Shown: piece by piece, positions 1-5,375 of the stretch | How positions within the stretch are numbered: the stretch's first letter is position 1 | How the letters are laid out: each line of letters starts with the position of its first letter | DNA from: JAUIBE01 sp035267185 | GTDB lineage: Bacteria > Pseudomonadota > Gammaproteobacteria > Xanthomonadales > SZUA-36 | Length of the DNA: 6,231 bases | Assembly (NCBI GenBank): GCA_035267185.1 | Contig: DATFLY010000156.1 | Location: 1 to 6,231 of the forward strand | Direction: 5' to 3' | Program-made: the position numbers and the translations under genes | Notes under the pieces: model-generated | The model's input: the letters and a program-made list of their open reading frames with translations, nothing else | Told to the model about the DNA's origin: nothing | Database searches by the model: none

Positions 1-2127
1 ACCGAGAATAAAGGTGTACACGCGATCGGCGCAGCTGACGAACAGCGTTCGGCCGTCCGGGCCGCCCACAGCCACGCGCTGAGGCTCGGGCGGATAGTAA
101 CCCTCGCTTAGCAACTCGGGAAAGCTCGCCAGGCCAAGCAAGCGGCCGCTGGGTTCGAACACCTGTACACCCGGTCGGCTGGCCAAATAAAGGTAGCCGG
201 CCTGGTCGATGGCCATACCATGTGCGTGACTTTCGATGGCTTGATTCCGTTCTTCTCCGTAGTGCCTGTCGCCGCGAAATATCTCTCCAAACCGGCGCCA
301 GCTGTGCAATGTGCCGTCGGTCTCCAGCGTGGCCGACCACAGGCCCAATCCTTCTGCATCATTCAAATAGAGGGTTTTGCTCTCGGCGTCGAGCGCAACC
401 CCGTTAGGAACTCGCAAGGTCTCGGGCACATCCAGTTGGCGCACACTTCCATCGGCAGCCCGGACATAGAGTGCCGCGCTGCCCGTTTGGCTGGATGCTG
501 TAAAGTAAATTCGCCGTTGAGACGTCACCGCGAGATAGCCAGGGGTTTCATCGCTCTGCGGCGCTTGCATCAGCACCTTCGAGTCGCCGGTTTCGGGGTC
601 GAGTTGGACAATCTCGCGCGTTCCCGCATTGATCGCGATCAGCGTGCCACCCCAGCCTGGCTCCAGATCCGTGATCGCCAGGTTAGACCAGGCCGTGATC
701 CATTCACCGCCATCGTTCATCATTCGCGAAAGGCCGCCACGGCTGTCACCAATCTGTAGTCCGGATTCCACCCATACGATCGACAAGACTGCCTTGTCGG
801 AATTCAATTCCGGAAGGTCTGCCGGGCGGACATAGCCAATCGCCTGCCCACCTTCCGGTTCTGCGATCACTTCCAGAAGGGCCGGGCGCCGGTCCAGCAG
901 CAAGTGCGAGTCACCCCAGCGCGGCGGACCCGTCATGAAGAACATCAGGCTGAGGATCAGCAGCAGCGCTACCGCCAGGCGCGGATGCGGTCGAATCAGC
1001 CTGGCACTGAGAAACCAGCAGATCAACACGGTCAGCGGCACCACCAGGGAGAATTTAAGCAAGGCCGGCGCGTTCCAGTCCATCAGGGGCAGGCGCAGCG
1101 CAAGAATAACCGGATACTGAAGCAGGTAAATGTCGAAGGAGCTGGCGGCCATCTCGCGGGAGAATGCAGAGGTCCGGTTCAGGAGCTTTCCCGCCAGCAG
1201 GAACAACAGCGCCACGGTAAACCAGGTGACAATGCTGGATGACAGCGCCGTTTCGATTTTCAGCGCATCGGGTGTATGCAAGGGACGGAATACGTGCAGC
1301 AGGTCTCCGCCGTGTTGTGCCACCAGAAACAGCACGGCCATCGTCAAAAACAGCGGCCAGCCGGGCCAGTTGCCTTCGCGAAACCAGCCGCGCGAGAAGG
1401 CAAATATACCCAGCGCGAACGAGCCGCCAAGCAGGATGAAATCACTGAGCGAAAAATAGAATATGACGGCCACCGCCCCGGCTGCGCCAGGCAACTGGAC
1501 CGCGAAATAGTGGGCTAGCGGCAGCGCCAGCGCCAACACCATGAATGCCAGCGTAATGTTTGGTCGCCGCGCCGGGCGTTCGGCGTCCGTCACGGCCGGT
1601 CGCCAGTGTAGCCATGCCCAGCGTCCGGCCACGTACAGGACGATGATCTCGAGCAGCATGGGCAGAAAGTAAAAATGCTGCTGGTGAAATCGTGGCTGCG
1701 TGGTGAAAATGGCCGGGGAAACCCATTGTTCAAAGCCGCTGCCGATGTAATTTACCCAGAAAGTCCAGTAGCTGTCGGAGCCAAGGGAGCGAAAGGACTG
1801 CGAGTAGTACCCAAGATAGGGCATCAAAGGGCCGAGTAGAACGATGCCGACCAGAAACGGGATCCCCAGTTGCCGGAAGCGCGCGCCCAGGTATCCCCTG
1901 GTGCCGTGCGACCGGATCGACGGAATCGTGAAATATCCCGCAACCATGCACAGGAGCGGCAGGGTGAACACCACCACGGCATGGCGGACGATCAAGAGAC
2001 TCGGGCTGGTTTCAGGCTCAATGAAAAATTCGGCCAACAGCGCATAGCCGACTGCAGTGTGAAAAATGACCACGCTCCACTCGCCAAGGTAGCGAAGGTT
2101 ATCCATGAAGTGCAGACGGCTGCGCAT
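1..2127 (-). CDS. Acyltransferase-3 family membrane protein fused to a C-terminal SMP-30/gluconolactonase-like beta-propeller (3' end cut by window edge)
   Basis: The minus-strand frame is open for 709 codons from ATG 2127 to the left edge with no stop. Residues 1-400 look like an acyltransferase-3 (OafA/OpgC-like) domain. The N-terminus RLHFMDNLR leads into the family's Arg-X10-His pattern (R12, H23). About ten or more hydrophobic segments follow, including roughly 14-33, 45-66, 85-107, 150-168, 190-209, 229-246, 292-312, 356-378 and 383-401. FRQLGIPFLVGI (85-96) and SFDIYLLQYPV (330-340) are also family-like. Such proteins move acyl groups onto envelope glycans at the inner membrane; the substrate here is unknown. 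From about residue 420 the chain becomes soluble and matches SMP-30/gluconolactonase propellers: VPNGVALD (573-580), HGMAIDQAGYLYLA (636-649), GVQVFEPSGRLLG (654-666) and GGPDGRTLFVS (688-698). The last is normally near the C-terminus, so little is probably missing. ATG 2127 was chosen because it places the family N-terminus at residue 4, but no good ribosome site precedes it. The domain calls are firm; the function of the fusion is not. Confidence 0.88.
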   Translation of the reverse strand, partial: MRSRLHFMDNLRYLGEWSVVIFHTAVGYALLAEFFIEPETSPSLLIVRHAVVVFTLPLLCMVAGYFTIPSIRSHGTRGYLGARFRQLGIPFLVGIVLLGPLMPYLGYYSQSFRSLGSDSYWTFWVNYIGSGFEQWVSPAIFTTQPRFHQQHFYFLPMLLEIIVLYVAGRWAWLHWRPAVTDAERPARRPNITLAFMVLALALPLAHYFAVQLPGAAGAVAVIFYFSLSDFILLGGSFALGIFAFSRGWFREGNWPGWPLFLTMAVLFLVAQHGGDLLHVFRPLHTPDALKIETALSSSIVTWFTVALLFLLAGKLLNRTSAFSREMAASSFDIYLLQYPVILALRLPLMDWNAPALLKFSLVVPLTVLICWFLSARLIRPHPRLAVALLLILSLMFFMTGPPRWGDSHLLLDRRPALLEVIAEPEGGQAIGYVRPADLPELNSDKAVLSIVWVESGLQIGDSRGGLSRMMNDGGEWITAWSNLAITDLEPGWGGTLIAINAGTREIVQLDPETGDSKVLMQAPQSDETPGYLAVTSQRRIYFTASSQTGSAALYVRAADGSVRQLDVPETLRVPNGVALDAESKTLYLNDAEGLGLWSATLETDGTLHSWRRFGEIFRGDRHYGEERNQAIESHAHGMAIDQAGYLYLASRPGVQVFEPSGRLLGLASFPELLSEGYYPPEPQRVAVGGPDGRTLFVSCADRVYTFILG

Positions 2128-2169
2128 GATTCGAACGTGAATATCACCAGGCCTGGGAGTGCTTGCGTG

Positions 2170-2195
2170 AGTATAGACTACCCGGTTGTTGTCAC
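2170..2195 (-). promoter_or_regulatory. Weak candidate promoter of the acyltransferase/propeller gene
   Basis: Read on the minus strand, TATACT (2175-2170) matches five of six -10 bases. It would start transcription near 2163, about 36 nt before ATG 2127. The best -35 match upstream is GTGACA (2195-2190, five of six), but the spacing is only 14 nt, which is short for a sigma-70 promoter. This is the best candidate in the gap, not a confident call. The rest of 2128-2330 shows no RNA gene or repeat that I can recognise. Confidence 0.25.
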
Positions 2196-2365
2196 TGCAG
2201 TAGAATCCCCTTGATCCGCTTGCGGAGGTGGGTAAGGTGTGTTCATCGCGGTTCGCACTTGCTTGCCGATCGCCTGTAGTGCCCCCGACTGTCCCCCAGA
2301 ACTCCATGCCATTCTGAAATGGCCAAAACCAAAATTCACTTGTAGTAGCCTTATACATCATCTGG

Positions 2366-2383
2366 GCTGGGTCCTGACCCGGC
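2366..2383. promoter_or_regulatory. Imperfect 18-bp inverted repeat upstream of the MFS transporter gene
   Basis: GCTGGGTCC followed by TGACCCGGC forms a dyad in which seven of nine position pairs are complementary; the exceptions are the centre and one T:G pair. It lies about 40 bp before the transporter start. It could be an operator or a leader hairpin (stem GCTGGG/CCCGGC, six-base loop). No run of T follows, so it is not an intrinsic terminator. No convincing -35/-10 pair was found around it. Confidence 0.3.
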
Positions 2384-2414
2384 TTGTATTGAATCAGAAC
2401 GCTACTTTTAAAAT

Positions 2415-2420
2415 GAGGGA
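2415..2420 (+). promoter_or_regulatory. Ribosome binding site that favours a GTG start for the MFS gene
   Basis: GAGGGA contains the Shine-Dalgarno core GAGG (2415-2418), which ends six bases before GTG 2425. The in-frame ATG 2413 overlaps this site and has no purine-rich motif of its own upstream (the preceding bases are AT-rich, CTACTTTTAA). The site therefore points to GTG 2425, shortening the protein by four residues relative to ATG 2413. Confidence 0.5.
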
Positions 2421-2424
2421 TGCC

Positions 2425-3690
2425 GTGACAAAGACTGCGCGTACTGCTGGCCCATCACGTCGACGCCAATTGCTTGCGGGAATCGCCGGTAATGTACTGG
2501 AGTGGTACGACTTTGCGGTTTACGGTTTTTTTGCCTCCATCATTGCGCAGCAGTTTTTTCCTTCAGACAATCCATCCGTCTCGCTGATTGCGGCCTTTGG
2601 GGCATTCGCGGCCGGCTTTTTGATGCGTCCTGTCGGAGCTGCGGTATTTGGTCACATTGGCGATCGTTTTGGTCGTGTCAAAGCACTGAAGCTTTCGGTG
2701 CTCTGCATGGCCATTCCTACATTCCTCATCGGGCTGCTTCCCACTTATGAGCAGATCGGCGTTGCGGCCGCTGTGCTGATGGTGCTTCTGCGTATGTTGC
2801 AGGGGTTGGCCGTGGGCGGGGAGTACACCAGTTCCATTGTCTTCCTGGCTGAGGGCGCGCCACCGACCAGGCGGGGCTTTTTTGCGAGCTGGTCTACTTT
2901 CGGCGCAACCGGTGGAATATTGCTGGGTTCCGCTACGGGTGCGTTTCTGAATGCTGTACTGGACCCGGAGGCGGTTGCAAGCTGGGGTTGGCGGGTCGCG
3001 TTCATCGCCGGAATTACTGTGTCTGTAACCGCGTACTTTATCCGCAGGGGGCTAGGTGAAATCGCCACAGATCACGACAACAAACCGCCGATTCTTACCG
3101 CTTTTCGTGAACACGGTAAAGACATCTTCCGCATCGTAGGGCTCAACGTTGTCTACGCGGTCACGTTCTACCTGATTTTCGTCTATGTCGTGACCTGGCT
3201 GGACACGCAGGTCGGGCAGTCCCGTGAGCGAGCGCTTGAAATCAATACCATTTCAATGGTCTTGCTTCTGATTCTTACCCCGGTAAGCGCCCGGTTGTCA
3301 GATATCTGGGGTCGAAAAAAGCAGATAGTCAGTGGTATTGCAGCGTTGACCTTGTTTGCCTGGCCGCTGCTGCAACTGATGCATCACCAGGACTTTTGGG
3401 TCAGCCTTTGCGGGCAGATGGTACTGGTGGTGATTGTGGCCTGGTTCACCGCACCCATACCGGCGCAAATGGTGGAAACATTCCCGCACCATATTCGAGT
3501 TACCGCGGTAAGTATCAGCTATAACCTGACATTTGCCGTGTTCGGTGGCACCAGTCCGATGGTTGCGGTGTGGCTGATCGAGAGGACACATGATGACCTG
3601 GCCATTGCCTGGTTCATTATTGCGGCAGGAGTCTTTTCATTTCTGATTGCCCTGACGCTCACCGACAGGAGCAAACAGGCTTTAGAGTAG
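2425..3690 (+). CDS. MFS transporter, metabolite:H+ symporter (MHS) family, ProP/KgtP/ShiA-like
   Basis: This is a complete 12-helix-type inner-membrane secondary transporter of 421 residues from GTG 2425 (425 from ATG 2413), close to the usual 420-450 for the family. Known MHS members import proline/betaine, 2-oxoglutarate, shikimate, citrate and similar solutes with protons. Visible signatures are NVLEWYDFAVYG in helix 1 (about 23-34), GHIGDRFGR in the loop 2-3 motif A (76-84), RMLQGLAVGGEY in helix 4 (123-134), and the loop 8-9 repeat of motif A, SARLSDIWGRKKQ (288-300). The frame stays open upstream to an ATG at 2239, but those extra 58 residues resemble nothing and precede the normal N-terminus, so I excluded them. 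It is divergent from the acyltransferase gene and convergent with the protease gene, so it is probably monocistronic. The family call is secure. The substrate cannot be told from this sequence, and no neighbouring catabolic enzyme hints at it. Confidence 0.93.
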   Translation: MTKTARTAGPSRRRQLLAGIAGNVLEWYDFAVYGFFASIIAQQFFPSDNPSVSLIAAFGAFAAGFLMRPVGAAVFGHIGDRFGRVKALKLSVLCMAIPTFLIGLLPTYEQIGVAAAVLMVLLRMLQGLAVGGEYTSSIVFLAEGAPPTRRGFFASWSTFGATGGILLGSATGAFLNAVLDPEAVASWGWRVAFIAGITVSVTAYFIRRGLGEIATDHDNKPPILTAFREHGKDIFRIVGLNVVYAVTFYLIFVYVVTWLDTQVGQSRERALEINTISMVLLLILTPVSARLSDIWGRKKQIVSGIAALTLFAWPLLQLMHHQDFWVSLCGQMVLVVIVAWFTAPIPAQMVETFPHHIRVTAVSISYNLTFAVFGGTSPMVAVWLIERTHDDLAIAWFIIAAGVFSFLIALTLTDRSKQALE

Positions 3691-3703
3691 TAAGTGCGAT
3701 ACT

Positions 3704-3739
3704 GTCGGGCTACTTTGAGCTTAATTATCTGGACCCGAC
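3704..3739. terminator. Weak hairpin between convergent MFS and protease genes
   Basis: GTCGGG (3704-3709) and CCCGAC (3734-3739) form a perfect 6-bp stem with a 24-nt loop in the 69-bp gap where two genes converge. The position suits a bidirectional terminator. However, the loop is long and neither side has a T tract, so it is not a classical intrinsic terminator. It is listed because nothing better exists in the gap. Confidence 0.2.
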
Positions 3740-3759
3740 CTATTTGGTGAAGAAGGTGC

Positions 3760-5115
3760 TCACTCGAAATTGCTATCAAACACCATGTCGAGATCTTCCT
3801 CGTCATCACGGTTGGTGACATTGACATCGTTTGGATTTAAACCGTTGTAGTTCGAATCACCGCTGGAAGCAGGGTTCGTCACAACGCTAAACGTAATGTC
3901 ACCATCAAAAATTGCGTCATCCACGCCAGTGACTGTCACTAATCGGGGATTGTTCCAGTTTCCGGTTGAGAACGATACATTCGATGGCGCGACTGTGCCT
4001 TCCGATAAATCGCTGCTGACAAGGCCAATGGATACACTGCTTGAAGGCGGTGACAACAGAACGATTGAGAACGTGGCAGTGCCCCCTGCCTCCGTGGTGT
4101 CACCCGAAATGGACGAAACCGATATTCCCGCCGCTGGCGGTGGCGGTGAGTTTACGTTCCAGCCAAGGTCATTCATCAGGTTAATTGTCAGGGTTCGCAT
4201 CGAACCGGGCTGAAAATCGTGCATCATGATGTCTGCCGGATTCAGCGTATTTGAGAAGTGGCTTACAGAAGATCCGGACTCAATCGGATTGGGCGCATAC
4301 ATTCGCACACGACCACTGGTCGGATGGCGTCCCTGGTTAAGAATCTGAGCAGCATTGTCGACTTCGGGCCCATCCCACGTGAGCTGGCCTCCACTCCTGG
4401 CGGATGCAGCTCGTTGCGAGTTGGTTAAATCTGGCCATCTGGCACCCACGTTTTCATCGAAAAGAAATCGGGAGAATCCGTCCGGATAGCCCAGATACTG
4501 AGCGCCCAGTCCGAGGTTTGTATAGGTCATGAAACCCAGGCCATGAGCGATTTCATGGATCACGGTCTCAGTAAACGGCAATGTGCCACCTGGTGGAGGC
4601 CCGTCAATCACATAAGACCAGCTGGCGCCTTCCAGGCAACCTGAGGTCCCAATGTCCTGATTGAATTCAGCGACAATGTCGGAAGTTCCTGGATTTCCAT
4701 CAAACAACCTGATCGAGTTGGCAAGAGCCTGCCCGTACCACGTGCCTGGCGCTGGAGCGTTGGGAAAGTCCCGGAAAATGATCCCATTGGGACCTGCTGA
4801 ACCTAATTCTGCATAAGTGGGAGTACAAAAGAGCGAACTCATTTCGATGTCAATTTCGATGGCGACGGGGCTGTTAATGATTTGCGCCCAGTAATCCGCT
4901 GCTGCCTGGAAAGCCGCAAGACGTTGTCCACCAAGTGTGGTTGCAGAGTTGCCGGACACGGGCGAAACAGGAGTCGGGTCATCAAAACCGGTGCCTGATC
5001 CGGCATCCAGGTTATGAACAACTATGGTTGCGGCCTGTGAAGTGACACTGGCCACCAGAAACCCGATCAGGAATACAATTCGCAGATATGTTGCGCAAGA
5101 CGTACGCGGGTCCAT
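3760..5115 (-). CDS. Secreted zincin metalloprotease with C-terminal Calx-beta-like domain and short acidic tail
   Basis: The gene encodes 451 residues from ATG 5115. Residues 1-28 are a Sec signal peptide with a hydrophobic core (about 11-24) and an SQA cleavage site, giving a mature start at ATIVVHN. The catalytic domain runs to about residue 322. VIHEIAHGLGF holds the zinc motif H187-E188-x-x-H191. The metzincin third ligand expected six residues after the second His is Thr, so the third is more likely H286 in VSHFSN, ten residues before the Met-turn-like IMM (296-298). This recalls leishmanolysin-type zincins and the HEIAHGLGF family of secreted gammaproteobacterial proteins, with the typical ending NLMNDLGW. 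C97 and C160 could pair as a disulfide. A Pro-rich linker precedes a Calx-beta-like domain (about 330-438; EAGGTATFSIVL, then DDAIFDGDITF), and the protein ends DLDMVFDSNFE. The frame extends to GTG 5148, but ATG 5115 has the strong ribosome site and makes a normal signal peptide. Family and export are confident; the natural substrate is unknown. Confidence 0.87.
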   Translation of the reverse strand: MDPRTSCATYLRIVFLIGFLVASVTSQAATIVVHNLDAGSGTGFDDPTPVSPVSGNSATTLGGQRLAAFQAAADYWAQIINSPVAIEIDIEMSSLFCTPTYAELGSAGPNGIIFRDFPNAPAPGTWYGQALANSIRLFDGNPGTSDIVAEFNQDIGTSGCLEGASWSYVIDGPPPGGTLPFTETVIHEIAHGLGFMTYTNLGLGAQYLGYPDGFSRFLFDENVGARWPDLTNSQRAASARSGGQLTWDGPEVDNAAQILNQGRHPTSGRVRMYAPNPIESGSSVSHFSNTLNPADIMMHDFQPGSMRTLTINLMNDLGWNVNSPPPPAAGISVSSISGDTTEAGGTATFSIVLLSPPSSSVSIGLVSSDLSEGTVAPSNVSFSTGNWNNPRLVTVTGVDDAIFDGDITFSVVTNPASSGDSNYNGLNPNDVNVTNRDDEEDLDMVFDSNFE

Positions 5116-5121
5116 CCCTTT

Positions 5122-5127
5122 CCCCTT
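5122..5127 (-). promoter_or_regulatory. Ribosome binding site fixing the protease start at ATG 5115
   Basis: On the minus strand AAGGGG (5127-5122) lies six bases before ATG 5115, ideal Shine-Dalgarno spacing. The alternative upstream GTG 5148 has no such motif, and it would add eleven basic/polar residues ahead of an otherwise standard signal peptide. Confidence 0.75.
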
Positions 5128-5133
5128 TTTCAA

Positions 5134-5149
5134 TGTGAATCCATTCACA
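5134..5149. promoter_or_regulatory. CRP/Vfr/Clp-type binding site in the protease leader
   Basis: The sequence TGTGAATCCATTCACA has perfect 7-bp inverted arms around a 2-bp centre and fits the CRP-family consensus TGTGA-N6-TCACA exactly. It lies 19 bp before the protease ATG and just upstream of its ribosome site, on the transcript side of the best candidate promoter. A bound CRP-like protein there would more plausibly block than activate that promoter, unless it acts on the divergent gene. A second short palindrome, ACAAATTTGT (5147-5156), overlaps its edge. The site match is seen directly; the regulator is inferred. Confidence 0.55.
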
Positions 5150-5180
5150 AATTTGTACTGATTCCATCAGAACCAATTGA

Positions 5181-5189
5181 ATTGTAACA
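5181..5189 (-). promoter_or_regulatory. Candidate extended -10 promoter of the protease gene
   Basis: On the minus strand TGTTACAAT (5189-5181) combines TACAAT, five of six -10 bases, with a TG one base upstream, the extended -10 form that can work without a good -35. No convincing -35 is visible 16-18 bp upstream. The predicted start, near 5174, leaves a leader of about 59 nt that contains the CRP-like dyad. Confidence 0.4.
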
Positions 5190-5250
5190 GAAATAGGAAT
5201 AGATCGAGGACACCCACGTTCTTTCTTCTTGAATTAGCTTTGGTAGTCCG

Positions 5251-5295
5251 ACCCCTTCAGTATGCACCCCATAAGTACGCACCCCTTCAGTCCGG
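5251..5295. repeat. Three tandem 15-bp repeats between the divergent protease and DUF2891 genes
   Basis: Units start at 5251, 5266 and 5281: ACCCCTTCAGTATGC, ACCCCATAAGTACGC and ACCCCTTCAGTCCGG. ACCCC begins every unit and AGT recurs at positions 9-11; units 1 and 3 share their first 11 bases. The block lies about 75-120 bp upstream of the predicted protease transcription start and about 80-125 bp before the DUF2891 start codon. It may be a multi-site regulator target or a small minisatellite. Read on the minus strand it would encode a pentapeptide pattern (RTEGV, RTYGV, HTEGV) in a short open frame beginning at 5333. I do not regard that frame as a gene. Confidence 0.65.
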
Positions 5296-5317
5296 AGGAC
5301 TCTGAAAGTTATTCCGG

Positions 5318-5346
5318 TCGACATCCTGCGCATGACCGTGCAATAT
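5318..5346 (+). promoter_or_regulatory. Candidate sigma-70 promoter of the DUF2891 gene
   Basis: TCGACA (5318-5323) matches five of six -35 bases. Exactly 17 bp later CAATAT (5341-5346) is a poor -10, with three of six matching. The predicted start is near 5353, giving a leader of about 23 nt ahead of ATG 5376. The weak -10 would fit a regulated promoter. Confidence 0.3.
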
Positions 5347-5355
5347 CGAGGTCAT
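5332..5355. promoter_or_regulatory. Inverted repeat ATGACC-N12-GGTCAT before the DUF2891 gene, followed by a T tract
   Basis: The two perfect 6-bp arms (5332-5337 and 5350-5355) enclose the candidate -10 hexamer, the layout of an operator. A run of six T (5357-5362) follows one base later, so as RNA it could instead form a weak terminator or attenuator hairpin 14 bases ahead of the ribosome site region and start codon. The stem is short and its 12-nt loop is large, so the operator reading is slightly preferred. Confidence 0.35.
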
Positions 5356-5363
5356 CTTTTTTC

Positions 5364-5367
5364 GGAG
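5364..5367 (+). promoter_or_regulatory. Ribosome binding site of the DUF2891 gene
   Basis: GGAG ends eight bases before ATG 5376, normal Shine-Dalgarno spacing. It supports this start, which also gives a well-formed signal peptide. Confidence 0.65.
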
Positions 5368-5375
5368 CAGCCTCA

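Noticed and set aside
220..1518. Several plus-strand open frames of 60-180 codons opposite the acyltransferase/propeller gene
   Set aside because: They are antisense to a continuous 709-codon frame with clear domain motifs. Their translations are rich in Arg, Pro and Gln and have no family features.
2137..2147. GTGA-ATA-TCAC short dyad just before the acyltransferase start
   Set aside because: Only 4-bp arms and a 3-base spacer, which does not fit the CRP N6 spacing; too weak to call an operator.
2128..2309. Upstream extension of the acyltransferase frame to an in-frame ATG at 2307
   Set aside because: The frame has no stop there, but about 60 added residues would precede the typical acyltransferase-3 N-terminus (RLHFMDNLR), look non-specific, and lack a ribosome site.
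2239..2424. N-terminal extension of the MFS transporter from the upstream in-frame ATG 2239
   Set aside because: The extra 58-62 residues have no membrane or family character, the normal family N-terminus begins just before NVLEWYDF, and the GAGG site points to GTG 2425. The frame is probably open by chance.
3298..3827. Minus-strand open frames opposite and beyond the MFS 3' end
   Set aside because: They lie opposite the conserved C-terminal helices of the transporter or overlap the protease end in another frame, with no domain or ribosome site.
5291..5317. Possible hairpin CCGGA/TCCGG after the tandem repeats
   Set aside because: A 5-bp stem with a 16-nt loop and no T tract is expected by chance.
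5145..5333. 62-codon minus-strand open frame containing the RTEGV/RTYGV/HTEGV pattern
   Set aside because: The pattern is a by-product of the 15-bp DNA repeat. The frame overlaps the protease promoter, has no clear ribosome site and no recognisable domain.
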